Below the pieces are notes generated by a model that was not told the origin of the DNA, searched no databases, and worked only from the letters and a program-made list of their open reading frames with translations. Of a DNA stretch of 64,000 nucleotides, positions 34,980 to 45,800 are shown piece after piece; positions within the stretch are counted from its first letter, which is position 1, and the number at the start of each line of letters is the position of its first letter. This DNA is from Chitinophagaceae bacterium (GTDB lineage: Bacteria > Bacteroidota > Bacteroidia > Chitinophagales > Chitinophagaceae), in NCBI GenBank assembly GCA_024508725.1, contig JANINS010000002.1, forward strand, positions 185,481 through 249,480, in the 5' to 3' direction. The translations under genes were made by a program, and so were the position numbers.

Positions 34980-36126
34980 AGAAAGCAGCGAACATTGTAT
35001 CTGCTTTTTTATCGTATCCTTCCAGGTATTCCATTTTTACCAGTTGCAATGTTGAATGTTGCAGGATGTATTGCACTACATCTTCATTCTCCTGTTGAAA
35101 AACAGAACAGGTAATGTACAGTAAGTATCCATTCTTTGCCAGGGATGGAATTACATTCAATGCGATCTTGCATTGCAGGTTAGTATAATGGCTGATCTTT
35201 TCTTCTTTAAAGTAGGAGAGTTGTTCTGGAGTTCTGCTCCATGTTCCGGATCCTGAGCAAGGTGCATCGCAAATGATCAAATCAAATGGTGAGTGTGGAA
35301 GAGTGACTGGTGAGTTGGCTAAATCGGTGACGAATGACCGGTATTTTTTTATTTCAGCGTCGGCAAATCGTTTCTTCAGGTTTTGGATGATGGAAGGACG
35401 AACATCAGAGACAGTGAGATCAATGGAAGTAAAATGATCTGACGCAAGAATAGATTTCCCTCCGCTTGCAGCACAACAATCCCACACTTTTAAGTTCTTA
35501 TTTGCAGGAATCATTTCCAGAAACGCTTGTACACGTTGTGAAGAAAGATCCTGCACCACCACATCTTTATTCAGTTGCAGAACCTGGTCTATTTTAGTTC
35601 CATTGGGTAAGGCCAGACAGTTACTGATCGGTTCTGTGAAAGAGATATGAGCTTGCGTTAATGCTGTAACAATTTTCTTTTTGTTTCCGGGCCTGATCCT
35701 GAGATGAAGATCGGGTTGAACCAGATGGGAAAGAACGAAAGCATCCTTATCAATTTTATCGCTCAGATGGTGAGATAAAGGAAATATATCCTGGATATTG
35801 ATCTTATCTGAAACAAAGTTTATTCTATTATTCAAATAATTATTCCAGCCCGCTATCCAATCTTCATCAAAAACATTTGTCCATATTCCCGGTTCATCTG
35901 TGCAAAGAAAGATTCCAAGCCTGATCCTGGAACTGGTTGAATCAGTTTTTATCGATCCTAATCTATAATAGCAATAACATGCATGAGAGATCGCCTTTCT
36001 ATCTTTCGAACCATATTTTTTATCTGCGGCAAAGAATTGTTTCAGAAAATGCTGTAGTGGTATAATGCCATCATATTTATGTATGATCTTTTCTGCAGTT
36101 TCAATATATCGGTGGGCGAAAGACAT
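34960..36126 (-). CDS. RsmB-like rRNA cytosine-5 methyltransferase
   Basis: 388 residues. An N-terminal NusB-like or family-specific domain precedes a Rossmann methyltransferase: VWDCCAASGGKS (SAM loop), LTVSDVRPS (motif II), DAPCSGSGTW (motif IV with the Cys), and TCSVFQQENE (motif VI with the catalytic Cys). It methylates C5 of a cytosine in RNA. The exact target (rRNA position) cannot be told by eye. It converges with the subtilase gene and overlaps it by 20 nt. Confidence 0.88.
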   Translation of the reverse strand: MSFAHRYIETAEKIIHKYDGIIPLQHFLKQFFAADKKYGSKDRKAISHACYCYYRLGSIKTDSTSSRIRLGIFLCTDEPGIWTNVFDEDWIAGWNNYLNNRINFVSDKINIQDIFPLSHHLSDKIDKDAFVLSHLVQPDLHLRIRPGNKKKIVTALTQAHISFTEPISNCLALPNGTKIDQVLQLNKDVVVQDLSSQRVQAFLEMIPANKNLKVWDCCAASGGKSILASDHFTSIDLTVSDVRPSIIQNLKKRFADAEIKKYRSFVTDLANSPVTLPHSPFDLIICDAPCSGSGTWSRTPEQLSYFKEEKISHYTNLQCKIALNVIPSLAKNGYLLYITCSVFQQENEDVVQYILQHSTLQLVKMEYLEGYDKKADTMFAAFFTASTP

Positions 36127-36139
36127 TCAGCAAAAATAA

Positions 36140-36170
36140 AAAGCCGTTGATTTATCAACGGCTTTAAAAC
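36140..36170 (-). terminator. terminator downstream of the twin lipoproteins
   Basis: An 11-bp stem (AAAGCCGTTGA with TCAACGGCTTT) with a short loop, followed on the minus strand by a T-rich run. It ends the lipoprotein pair just before the methyltransferase start. Confidence 0.75.
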
Positions 36171-36184
36171 TATGGTTTAAAAAG

Positions 36185-37129
36185 TTATTGATATGTAAGT
36201 GCATGATTATATACTCTTGTTGCCGGAGGTGTAACAATAACTTCAGTTTGTTTTATAGTAGCAGGTAGCCCGTTAGCTCCAAGTGTGTAGGTGTTTGTTA
36301 TTGTTCTGTCAACCTGAGGCGTACCAGGTGAGACAACAGTCATGGACTGCACTTGTGTGGGATTACCACTTGGCAATCCGGCCATGGCGTAATTCTGAGC
36401 CCCATTGGTTGTGTAAAAAGCCTGGAAGCTCACTGTGCCATAAGTATAAGTATATGTTGCTGCAAGATCTAAGGGAGCTCCGGGAGTTGAAGACAAGTTG
36501 GAATAATTTACCACTTTGGTAACTTTACCTGAAGCATCAAAAGTATAATCCCATTTTTGAGAAAGGCTTGAAGGGATGATCTGTACCCCACCCATTGTGG
36601 TTGACATGTAATGAGAATTGCTGATCATATTACCACCTGAGTAAGTATATACAACACTATCGATTGTTTCCATTCCCATTAATGCCCCGGTATTCATTAT
36701 AGAGTAATCGTACTCTTTGGTGGTAGCATTAGGATAATGATAGATAGTTATAGAGGTATCGGTAGAAGGCATTGTTCCCTGCTCAACTTTTTGCTTGATC
36801 ATTACAATTCTGCCAGCTGCATCTCTAAAAAGTTTCCTGTAACTTTTAAAACTCATGCCTCCGGATGTACCGTAGATCGACTCTGTTTCAAATCTACTTT
36901 GTGCGTCATATGTATAATCTGTAGTCAAGGTTTCAGAGCCATTTACCGAAACATCTTTGATCAGAAGCGTTCCGCTGCTTCCGGTTCCACCACCAGAACC
37001 TCCAGTACCACCTCCACTGCCACCTGTTCCTGTGCCGGTTGAAGGATTTACACTCCAGTCAATTTCTTTCTGACAAGAGACCATCATTAATACAAGTACG
37101 CCGATACATAAAATGGGTAAGAGTTTCAT
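36185..37129 (-). CDS. lipoprotein with Gly-rich linker (paralog 1)
   Basis: 314 residues. Signal peptide and lipobox end at VSC, then a Gly/Ser/Thr-rich linker (GGSGGGTG-type) of about 25 residues. The rest is beta-strand-rich with the repeated pattern YTYDAxSRF/SVVYTYSGG, as in DUF4595/YD-type proteins. It is a paralog of the gene just upstream (37148), and the two are tandem. Probably surface exposed; role unknown. Confidence 0.7.
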   Translation of the reverse strand: MKLLPILCIGVLVLMMVSCQKEIDWSVNPSTGTGTGGSGGGTGGSGGGTGSSGTLLIKDVSVNGSETLTTDYTYDAQSRFETESIYGTSGGMSFKSYRKLFRDAAGRIVMIKQKVEQGTMPSTDTSITIYHYPNATTKEYDYSIMNTGALMGMETIDSVVYTYSGGNMISNSHYMSTTMGGVQIIPSSLSQKWDYTFDASGKVTKVVNYSNLSSTPGAPLDLAATYTYTYGTVSFQAFYTTNGAQNYAMAGLPSGNPTQVQSMTVVSPGTPQVDRTITNTYTLGANGLPATIKQTEVIVTPPATRVYNHALTYQ

Positions 37130-37147
37130 ATCAAGTATTTTTCAGGG

Positions 37148-38062
37148 TTAGTTATAATAGAAAGTAGTTGTATTTGTAATGGGAATAGGTATTCCCGAAA
37201 ATATCACAGAGCCTGCAGCTGTATTAGGCTTGTTATTGGTCAGGTATGTGTATGTGCTGGTATAAACATCGGTAGTTCCGCCACCAGCATGATCAATTTC
37301 TTCCATTTTAGTGGCGTTATTAGCACCTGCAAAACTTTCCAGCAGATCAATTGCACCATTAATTGAATTGAGTAACACTACTTCGTTACCCCACATAAAC
37401 GGAGAAACCTTGGCATCGTAAGTATATTTTCTTTCTGTTTGAAGTGGTGTTGAACTGGTAACTGCATTCCACTTATAGTTGGTAATGTTAGCAGAACCAT
37501 CATAAGTGTATATGTATTCATCATCCAGCGTATAAGTTCCGCCACTTAAGTAATATGAACTTGCTTTCGTAATGTTATTACCCGTATAAGTATATACAAT
37601 ACTGTCAGTAGCGTTCATTCCACTTCCATCATAATTAACACTTAATACATAGGCTAAGGTATTGCCATTATAATAGAACCTGGCCGAATCCATTTCCCAT
37701 GAACCCGTTGGTTGCAGGCTGCTATCAATTACAAAAGAGATCTTGCCGGTATTATCTCTTGTGATGTGTCTTCTGAAATCTCCTGATGAAGCCGGACCAG
37801 TAACTGTTACAGATTGTCCGATCAATTTCTTATTGGCATCATAAAAGAAAAGAGAGGTAGTCGTTTCCAGTGGTGAAGTAGAAACTGTTTTCACCAGCAA
37901 ATCGCCAGAACCTGTACCACCTGAGCCACCTGTACCACCAGTACCTCCGGTACCGCCAGATCCACCAGAACCAAGGCTGGCATTACCGGTATCGAAACTA
38001 ACTTCCTTAGAGCAGGAAGACAATAAACATGTAAATAGGCAACATGCAATAAACAAACGCAT
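37148..38062 (-). CDS. lipoprotein with Gly-rich linker (paralog 2)
   Basis: About 304 residues. The lipobox is LLSSC, then a GGTGG-type glycine linker of about 30 residues. The body repeats the D..Y.YTG motif (SIVYTYTGNNI; EYIYTYDGS) found in paralog 1. It is 18 nt upstream of paralog 1 in the same direction. ATG 38062 begins the signal peptide; an ATG three codons earlier is possible. The glycine-repeat DNA is low-complexity and may slip. Confidence 0.7.
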   Translation of the reverse strand: MRLFIACCLFTCLLSSCSKEVSFDTGNASLGSGGSGGTGGTGGTGGSGGTGSGDLLVKTVSTSPLETTTSLFFYDANKKLIGQSVTVTGPASSGDFRRHITRDNTGKISFVIDSSLQPTGSWEMDSARFYYNGNTLAYVLSVNYDGSGMNATDSIVYTYTGNNITKASSYYLSGGTYTLDDEYIYTYDGSANITNYKWNAVTSSTPLQTERKYTYDAKVSPFMWGNEVVLLNSINGAIDLLESFAGANNATKMEEIDHAGGGTTDVYTSTYTYLTNNKPNTAAGSVIFSGIPIPITNTTTFYYN

Positions 38063-38106
38063 GATGTTCATGAAAAGAGTTTTGGTCAGTTTAAAAATAA
38101 CGAAAA

Positions 38107-39345
38107 TCAGAGCTCCAATAGTGTCTTAACCGGATCTTTTCCAAAAAGAAGTAATTCAGGCTTCTCCAGTAATTCTTTTACTCTTACAAGGAAACTAACA
38201 CTTTCTCTTCCATCGATGATACGGTGGTCGTAGCTCAAAGCTATGTACATCATCGGTTTAACTACTACCTGTCCATTTTCAACCATTGGCCTTTCCTGGA
38301 TCTTGTGCATTCCCAGGATTGCACTTTGTGGTATGTTGATGATCGGTGTACTCATCAAACTTCCAAACACACCACCATTGGTAATGGTAAAAGTTCCACC
38401 CTGAAGATCTTCGGTTGTGAGTTTACTGTCTCTTGCTTTACCAGCTAGTTCGATCACTTTCTTTTCTATATCAGCCATGCTAAGGCTTTCTACATTCCTG
38501 ATAACAGGAACAGTAAGACCTCTTGGTGTACTTACAGCAATGGATATATCTGCATAATCATGATAGATAATTGAGTCGCTATCCAAATAAGCATTTACCG
38601 CAGGCCATTCACTCAAAGCAATGGCACATGCTTTAGCGAAGAAGCTCATAAAGCCAATGTTCACACCATGAGCTTTGTTGAAACTCTCTTTGTATTGCTT
38701 GCGAATATTCATGATGGCACTCATGTCCACTTCATTAAAAGTGGTGAGCATTGCTGTTGTATTCTTAGCTTCCACTAATCTCCTGCTGATGGTTTTACGA
38801 AGATTGCTCATCTTCTCTCTTCGCTCATTTCTGCTAAACAACTGCTGACCTTCAAATGCTTTTTTACCAGGATTTGATAAAGCCTCCAGCACATCATGTT
38901 TCATGATCTTTCCACCGGCTCCGCTTGGAGTGATCGAAGTAGGATCAACTTTTTTATCTGCAATGATTGCACTCGCAACAGGCGTTGCTTTGACATCGTT
39001 GGGAACAGAAGTTACAGGAGCTGATGAAGTTTCTGGTTTCGGGTTTTGAGTTTGCGGTTTTACCTCCGGTTCACTTTTCACTTCTTTCTTTTCACTTGCA
39101 GCCGGTTTCTCACCAGTTTCATCAATGTTAGCCAATACACTTCCAATGTTGATCGTATCACCTTCGTTTGCCAATGTTTTTAATACACCAGCCTGTTCTG
39201 CATTCACTTCAAAAGTGGCTTTCTCACTTTCCAGTTCAGCGATCACTTCGTCACGCTCAACATATTCACCATCTTTTTTCACCCACTTCAAAAGTGTAAC
39301 CTCAGAAATTGATTCTCCAACCGTAGGAACTTTTATCTCGATCAT
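38107..39345 (-). CDS. sucB: 2-oxoglutarate dehydrogenase E2 (dihydrolipoyl succinyltransferase)
   Basis: 412 residues. A lipoyl domain (residues 1-76, Lys42 in [10 protein letters not shown]), a Pro/Ala linker ([10 protein letters not shown] to [10 protein letters not shown]), a peripheral subunit-binding domain, and the catalytic domain with the C-terminal SYDHRIIDG motif. It transfers succinyl groups from E1 to CoA. It lies 157 nt downstream of sucA on the same strand. The E3 gene is not in the window. Confidence 0.95.
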   Translation of the reverse strand: MIEIKVPTVGESISEVTLLKWVKKDGEYVERDEVIAELESEKATFEVNAEQAGVLKTLANEGDTINIGSVLANIDETGEKPAASEKKEVKSEPEVKPQTQNPKPETSSAPVTSVPNDVKATPVASAIIADKKVDPTSITPSGAGGKIMKHDVLEALSNPGKKAFEGQQLFSRNERREKMSNLRKTISRRLVEAKNTTAMLTTFNEVDMSAIMNIRKQYKESFNKAHGVNIGFMSFFAKACAIALSEWPAVNAYLDSDSIIYHDYADISIAVSTPRGLTVPVIRNVESLSMADIEKKVIELAGKARDSKLTTEDLQGGTFTITNGGVFGSLMSTPIINIPQSAILGMHKIQERPMVENGQVVVKPMMYIALSYDHRIIDGRESVSFLVRVKELLEKPELLLFGKDPVKTLLEL

Positions 39346-39395
39346 AATATTGAATTCTTTATGTTAGTCGGCTTTACCTCTTTGTTGTTTCTTCG

Positions 39396-39414
39396 TTGCG
39401 TCGCACTCTTGTAC
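39396..39414 (-). repeat. 19-nt dispersed element, main core
   Basis: On the minus strand GTACAAGAGTGCGACGCAA, in the sucA-sucB spacer. A heptamer array lies 20 nt away. Confidence 0.8.
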
Positions 39415-39433
39415 TGCAACAATTCTATTCGAC

Positions 39434-39503
39434 AGGTTTTCGGTTTTAAGTTTACAGTTTAGCGACGCTTAACCCAAGACTAAAAACCGGAAACTAAAAA
39501 CTT
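39434..39503. repeat. inverted 7-nt array, sucA-sucB spacer
   Basis: About ten heptamers. The left half has units of type NNGTTTN (CGGTTTT, AAGTTTA) and the right half has their complements (AAAACCG, GAAACTA). It touches the sucA stop codon. Confidence 0.7.
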
Positions 39504-42255
39504 ATATCCCAAACGCTGTATCAATGATCTCCTTCTGCTCCTGGGCATGCACTTTAGAATATCCCGAAGCAGTTGAAGCACTCATATGCCTGCTGATCAC
39601 TCCATAATTGATATTCTTCAAATGCATTTGCAAATAACCAGCAGCACCCATGTTCAAAGGTTCTTCCTGAACCCAGAACCATGTTGCTTTATTGTATTTC
39701 TTATACAACTCGTTCAGTTGCTTTTCAGGTAAAGGATACAACTGTTCAATACGAACAATGGCAACATCGCTCTTTCCTTCTTTCTGTTTTCTTTCTGCCA
39801 GTTCAAAATATATCTTACCGCTGCAGAAAAGTACTTTGGTAATTCCACTTGCAGCTTCTACAGTAGGATCATCGATCACTTCTTTAAATCCGCCTTCAGA
39901 AAATTCGCTTACAGGGCTGTACGTTCCTGCATAACGAAGGTTTGCTTTTGGAGTAAAGATTACCAACGGTTTTCTGAATGACCATGCAAGCTGTCTTCTT
40001 AAAGCATGGAACAGGTTTGCCGAACTTGTGATGTTCGCCACTACAATATTCAACTCGGCACACATTTGTAAGAAGCGTTCCATTCTTGCACTGCTATGTT
40101 CAGGCCCCTGACCTTCATAACCATGGGGCAATAACATGGTAACGCCATTCATGCGGTTCCATTTCTGTTCGCCTGCAATAATGAATTGATCAATGATCGT
40201 TTGTGCACCATTGGCAAAATCTCCAAACTGTGCTTCCCACAACACCAATGCATGTGGATTGGCCATTGAATATCCATATTCAAAACCAAGTACTGCATAT
40301 TCACTTAAGAGAGAATTATAGATCAGCATTTTGCTGCTGCTATTCTCGCCAAGTCCTTTTAATCTATTGTGTCCTTTATTGGTAGTTTCATCATAGATCA
40401 CAGCATGACGGTGGCTAAACGTTCCTCTCTTAACATCCTGCCCACTCATCCTTACTACGTTGCCTTCTGCTAGTAGTGATGCATAAGCAAGAAGCTCACC
40501 GGTAGCCCAGTCTATTTTATTCTCTGTTTCAAACAACTTTACTTTATCGCTTAACAGTTTCTCCACTTTTTTCAATGGCTGAAAACCTTCCGGCCATTTC
40601 ATGATGTGGTTGAACAAACGTTTTACCTCATCAGCACTGATGGCTGTTACCGGTGAACGATCAAAATCTTCAGCAGTTGCTTTTCTCAAACTTCTCCACC
40701 ATTCTTCCGGTTGCTGGTATTTATAAGGTAGCGGGTTTTGTTTGATCTCATCCAGTCTTTCCTGCAGATCGTTCCAGAACTTCTTCTCCATTTCTTTTGC
40801 AAGTTCTCTTGCATCAGATTCACCATTCTCTATCAGGAATTGTGTATACACTTCTCTTGGATTCTGATGCTTGTCGATCAATCCATAGAGCATCGGTTGT
40901 GTGTACTTAGGATCATCACCTTCGTTATGACCATGACGACGGTAACACAACATATCAATGAAAATATCAGAATTGAATTTCTGCCTGTATTCTGTTGCAA
41001 TTTCAACAGCTTTTACCATTGCTTCGGCATCATCACCATTTACGTGAAGAACAGGAGCCTGGATCATTGCTGCAATAGAAGTACAATAATCTGCACTTCT
41101 TGCATCATCAAAATCGGTAGTAAAACCGATCTGGTTATTGATCACAAGATGAATGGTTCCACCTGTATAATAACCTTTCAAATAACTCATTTGCACGATC
41201 TCGTACACCACACCTTGTCCTGCAACGGATGCATCGCCATGAATGAGTATCGGTAAAACTTTATCGTAATCTTTATTGTAAAGTACATCTGCTTTTGCTC
41301 TTGCAAAACCCAAAACAACAGGGTCAACCGCTTCAAGATGAGAAGGGTTAGGAGAAAGTTTCAGATGAATTCTCTTACCATCATAAGTGTCTACCTCTGA
41401 GCCAAAACCCATGTGGTATTTCACGTCACCGCTACCCATTGTTGTGTCAACAGCGCTGCCTTCAAACTCACTGAATATTTGTTCGTAAGTTTTACCCAAC
41501 ACATTTGCCAATACATTCAAACGACCACGGTGAGCCATACCAATCACCACTTCCTGCACATCGTTATTGGCTGCAGTATTAATGATGGCATCCAAAGCTG
41601 CAATTGCAGTTTCGCCACCTTCGAGTGAGAATCTTTTTTGGCCAATGTATTTTGTATGAAGGAATTTTTCGAAGATCACGCCCTGGTTCAGCTTCTCCAG
41701 AATTCTCTTCTGTTGATTTAACGAAACAGAAGCCGGAAGCCTTTCTTCTACAGCTTTTTCGAGCCAGGCACATCTTTCAGCATCATTTATATAGGTATAC
41801 TCTACACCAACAGAAGATGCATATATCTTTTGGAGTTTCGCGACAATATCTTTTAATGAAGCACCGGCTAATCCGATAAACGTCCCTGCTTCGAAAGAAG
41901 TGTTCAGGTCTGTATCACTCAAACCAAAAAAGTGCAGATCAAGGTTGGCTTTCCTGTCTTTTCTTGGACGGATAGGATTTGTTTTAGCTACCAGGTGAGC
42001 TTTTTTGCGATAAGCATTGATCAACTGGTACACACCGAACTCTTTGGTGAGATCTACGTTTCCTGCCAGTACTTTGGTTTCGGCAGGTTTTGCTGTTGCG
42101 GATACACTGCCATTGAGTGTAGAAACGGCAAAATCGAACCCTTCGAAGAACTTTTTTAGTTCAGGATCAACGCTTTGTGGATTATTAACGTATTCTCGGT
42201 AAAGATTTTCAACGAACGACGGATGGGAATTTGTAATGTATGAGAAATCCTTCAT
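39502..42255 (-). CDS. sucA: 2-oxoglutarate dehydrogenase E1
   Basis: 917 residues. Thiamine-diphosphate domain motifs are seen in HRGRLNVLANVLGK, HGDASVAGQGVVYEI, and INNQIGFTTD. Downstream is the GHNEGDDPKYTQP segment, and the last third is a transketolase-like pyrimidine domain with ARMERFLQM and the C-terminal SGKIYFELAE. It decarboxylates 2-oxoglutarate and passes the succinyl group to sucB lipoate. Length is typical. A TATATTTG box lies 26 nt before the ATG. Confidence 0.96.
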   Translation of the reverse strand: MKDFSYITNSHPSFVENLYREYVNNPQSVDPELKKFFEGFDFAVSTLNGSVSATAKPAETKVLAGNVDLTKEFGVYQLINAYRKKAHLVAKTNPIRPRKDRKANLDLHFFGLSDTDLNTSFEAGTFIGLAGASLKDIVAKLQKIYASSVGVEYTYINDAERCAWLEKAVEERLPASVSLNQQKRILEKLNQGVIFEKFLHTKYIGQKRFSLEGGETAIAALDAIINTAANNDVQEVVIGMAHRGRLNVLANVLGKTYEQIFSEFEGSAVDTTMGSGDVKYHMGFGSEVDTYDGKRIHLKLSPNPSHLEAVDPVVLGFARAKADVLYNKDYDKVLPILIHGDASVAGQGVVYEIVQMSYLKGYYTGGTIHLVINNQIGFTTDFDDARSADYCTSIAAMIQAPVLHVNGDDAEAMVKAVEIATEYRQKFNSDIFIDMLCYRRHGHNEGDDPKYTQPMLYGLIDKHQNPREVYTQFLIENGESDARELAKEMEKKFWNDLQERLDEIKQNPLPYKYQQPEEWWRSLRKATAEDFDRSPVTAISADEVKRLFNHIMKWPEGFQPLKKVEKLLSDKVKLFETENKIDWATGELLAYASLLAEGNVVRMSGQDVKRGTFSHRHAVIYDETTNKGHNRLKGLGENSSSKMLIYNSLLSEYAVLGFEYGYSMANPHALVLWEAQFGDFANGAQTIIDQFIIAGEQKWNRMNGVTMLLPHGYEGQGPEHSSARMERFLQMCAELNIVVANITSSANLFHALRRQLAWSFRKPLVIFTPKANLRYAGTYSPVSEFSEGGFKEVIDDPTVEAASGITKVLFCSGKIYFELAERKQKEGKSDVAIVRIEQLYPLPEKQLNELYKKYNKATWFWVQEEPLNMGAAGYLQMHLKNINYGVISRHMSASTASGYSKVHAQEQKEIIDTAFGI

Positions 42256-42280
42256 TATATCGGTGTTGCTTAATGGGTGG

Positions 42281-42288
42281 CAAATATA
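42281..42288 (-). promoter_or_regulatory. -7 box (TATATTTG) for sucA
   Basis: TATATTTG on the minus strand matches TAnnTTTG, 26 nt before the sucA ATG. No -33 element was found. Confidence 0.4.
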
Positions 42289-42413
42289 GGTCAGAAAGTC
42301 AATTGAGGCATTGGTGAAATAGGCAATAAGTCGATGGTCATAAAGTCATTGGAAAATAAAATTTGAGCAAACGCCTGAAGTGAATAATGGCTTTGCTGAA
42401 TAGGCATGAAAAA

Positions 42414-42432
42414 GTACAAGAGTGCGACGCAA
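42414..42432 (+). repeat. 19-nt dispersed element, main core
   Basis: GTACAAGAGTGCGACGCAA followed by CGCAAGCTAAAT, in the 305-nt spacer between the divergent sucA and rpsT genes. The rest of this spacer holds only promoter-like boxes. Confidence 0.8.
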
Positions 42433-42530
42433 CGCAAGCTAAATCAACGTTCCTTTGCTGGCTAAACCCTAAAAATCCCTTAACAAATCAGTTTTTTTGC
42501 TGAAAATTTCCAAGTTTAATTGCAGACCCT

Positions 42531-42538
42531 TACCTTTG
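42531..42538 (+). promoter_or_regulatory. -7 box (TACCTTTG) for rpsT
   Basis: TACCTTTG matches TAnnTTTG, 23 nt before the rpsT ATG. This is a good -7 box but without a clear -33 TTTG at 19-21 nt. Confidence 0.45.
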
Positions 42539-42560
42539 CCGTCCTGAAAAAAAGGAAATA

Positions 42561-42812
42561 ATGGCAAATCATAAGGCTACCAAAAAAGATGTGAGACAAG
42601 CTGCAAAACGCAGAGATCGTAACCGTTACTATGGCAAAACTACACGTAATGCCGTTCGTGACCTTAAAGCTACCGAGGGTGCAGCTTACGGTGAAGCTTT
42701 ACCAAACGTTATTTCAATGATTGATAAACTGGCTAAAAGAGGTATCATTCATAAGAACAAAGCCAGCAACCTGAAAAGCAAATTGGTTAGAGCGTCAAAG
42801 GCTACAGCTTAA
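42561..42812 (+). CDS. rpsT: 30S ribosomal protein S20
   Basis: 83 residues, highly basic. The family signature [12 protein letters not shown] starts the protein; it continues through the KTTRNAV segment and ends in the Lys-rich helix [15 protein letters not shown]20 binds 16S rRNA and is assembled early. Single gene with its own promoter-like box and terminator. Confidence 0.97.
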   Translation: MANHKATKKDVRQAAKRRDRNRYYGKTTRNAVRDLKATEGAAYGEALPNVISMIDKLAKRGIIHKNKASNLKSKLVRASKATA

Positions 42813-42836
42813 TTCAATTAATAATAATATTGATAT

Positions 42837-42870
42837 ATAGCTCTGCTGAACAGGCAGGGCTATTTTATTT
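42837..42870 (+). terminator. terminator downstream of rpsT
   Basis: A 10-bp stem with one G-T pair (ATAGCTCTGC with GCAGGGCTAT) and a T-rich tail (TTTTATTT). It lies between the convergent rpsT and trehalose synthase genes. Confidence 0.75.
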
Positions 42871-42898
42871 GAATAAAACCAAACGTTGATGTTGATCT

Positions 42899-45800
42899 TT
42901 AATCGGTGATCAACGTTTGGATTATCTTAACCGGAATGATTGCTTTATCTGGTCTGTGTTGCAATTCCCTGTTCAACCAATGCAATGCATTCTCCAGCAT
43001 AAAGCTCCTGAGCACTACTGCATGATCATCTTTTGAGCCTGGAATAAACGATGCACCATCGGCTTCGGTTTGATAGGCTTCTAAAAAGAAACTGCTCATA
43101 TAAAAAGCCCATAGATCAGCGAAACTCATCAACGACTCCTGCTCATCGTTGAGCAATTGAGAAGAATTAAGAAAGCCTTCGTATGCAACGTAGTAAAATG
43201 AGTAAAGCATGCTGGCAACATCACGAAGTGGAGAACGTTTCAATCGCCATTCACTGAAAGGTTTATCCGGTTTGCCACCAAAATTGTGTATCAGCAGATC
43301 TTTACCAGTGAGTAAAAGATTACGCAAGGCCATATTGCCATGGATCCTTGTTTTAACGATGTCGAACTTTTTGCTGTAGATCTGCTTTAAAACAGACAAA
43401 AGATATTCACGACTGTCGGCTATTTGTTGCAGACTGTTTTGTACAGTTTCAGGCATTGCACTTTTCCTGGTACTGATCTGCTGTAATGTTTCTCTCACCA
43501 GCGAAGTCATTGATGAGAAAAGTGAACGTTGGTAGTGCAATGAAAATTCTTCTGATGCAAAACCAGGTTCAATATTCTTTGCCAAAGCCTTGTGTACTTT
43601 GGCGAGTTTTATTCCGGCTTGTTTTGCTACATCAGCAGCATTGCTGCCGAAAAATTCTTTTCTTTCTTCATCCAGGTTTTCAAAAGCAACGGGTTCAATA
43701 AAACTGCCTTCTTTTTTATAAGATGATATTACGATCCTGTCTCTCGCCAGAATTCTTTCGATGTAGTTAGCAACACGATCATGCATGTAGTGATATCCAT
43801 CACCATGATTCTCTTCTAATTTTTCGAGTAAGGCAAGATTATATTTATCACTGCCCAGGTACCATTCTATACTTCCATGGTATTTGGTGGTGAGTTTTTC
43901 TGCTTGATCAGATAAATACTTTGTTAGTTCAACATCCGGGTGCAATCCTTTATCGATCTTACGATAGATCTTCAGGTAGTATTTGTCTTCGAAAGTGATA
44001 GCTGTGTATATTTTATTCGTTCCCTGTACTCTTGCAATAAGATCGATGTTCTGCACTTCTTCAGTAGCAGAGAATACAACTTCGCCGCTGCTCATGAAGC
44101 GTTTGTTCTGGCTCATGAACTGTAGCAGGCTTTTCTGAAAGTTGGGAGCATAAGCTGCATCCACCAGGTAACCTTGTTCATTACCTACTTTAAGTTTTGC
44201 AATTAATGAGTAAGGATGTTCATCTACAACTGATCTTCCTTCTTCATCTCTTATAAACACCAGTGGTAGCTGGTATAATTCAGGGAGTCCACTTTCAAAA
44301 GTTGTTTCAATCAATAATATCGCTGCATCTCTGCCAATCACCGGAATGGCACTATAACTAACTATCGAAATGCTGTATAACTTTTTGTTGCTGGTGGTGA
44401 ACCAATCCATCCTGTCAATGTATTCAGGTAGAATATCGTTCTGCAGTAATTCTACATTACTGTTGAATAATTCTTCCCAGCTTTGCACTTCAATTGATGG
44501 ATGTTTAACATCCGTTTGCATTGCTGTTCCGGGTTTCTCCAATACAAACCATTGATAGGAGTGTGGTGCCAGCGTAAAGAAATATGCACTGTTTTCTTTT
44601 ATAGGAGGAAATGCATTCTTACTAAACGTTTCAACCGGAGTATAGTTTTTGAATTCTTTCAGATCCAACTCTGCCGGTTGTGCATACTTTGAAAGATTTA
44701 CAATGATGAGCAGTGTTTCATCCTGGTACGTTCGTGTAAATGCAAGGATCTTTGGATTGTCTACATGAATGAACTGCATATCACCACGGCTAAAGGCTTT
44801 GTATTTCTTTCGCATGTGAATGATGCGTTTCATGAACCAGAACAAAGAAGATGTATTGGCTCTTTGCGTTTCAACATTCACTGATTCGTAATGATATTGC
44901 GGATCAAGAATTACCGGCAGATATAATTTTTGCGGATTGGTAGAAGAGAAGCCTGCATTGCGATCTGGTGACCATTGCATCGGTGTTCTTACACCATCTC
45001 GATCACCCAAATAAAAGTTATCTCCCATACCGATCTCATCTCCATAATAAATTACCGGAGTTCCGGGTAAGGAAAAGAGCAATGAATTCATTAATTCAAT
45101 TCTTCTCCGATCGTTTTCCATCAAAGGGGCCAGCCTGTGTCGAATACCCAAATTGATCCTTGCCTTTGGATCTTTTGCATATACTTTATACATGTAATCA
45201 CGCTCTTCATCTGTCACCATTTCAAGTGTAAGCTCATCGTGGTTACGAAGAAACATTGCCCATTGGCAGTTATCAGGAATTGGTGGAGTCTGGTCGAAAA
45301 TATCTGTGATGGGATAACGATCTTCTCTCTGCAACGCCATGAACATTCTTGGCATTACCGGGAAGTGATAGTTCATGTGGCACTCATCTCCATTACCAAA
45401 ATAGCTTGCTGAATCTTCGGGCCACATATTGGCTTCTGCTAAGAAGCAGATGCCGGGATATTTTTCGTCGATATACTTTCTTAATGTTTTTAGGTAGACA
45501 TGCGTTTCGGGTAAGTTCTCACCGTTTGTTCCTTCACGTTCGAATAAATAAGGTATCGCATCAAGCCTGAAACCATCAACACCCATGGCACACCAATAGT
45601 CAAGTATTTTAATGATCTCTTCCTGTACATGTGGAGAATCATAATTAAGATCGGGTTGATGATGAAAGAAACGGTGCCAGTAATATTGCTCAGCCACAGG
45701 ATCCCAGGTCCAGTTGCTGGCTTCAAAATCCTGGAAGATGATACGAACATCTTTATATTTTGTTGGGTCATCACTCCAAACATAATAATCTCTTTCGGGT

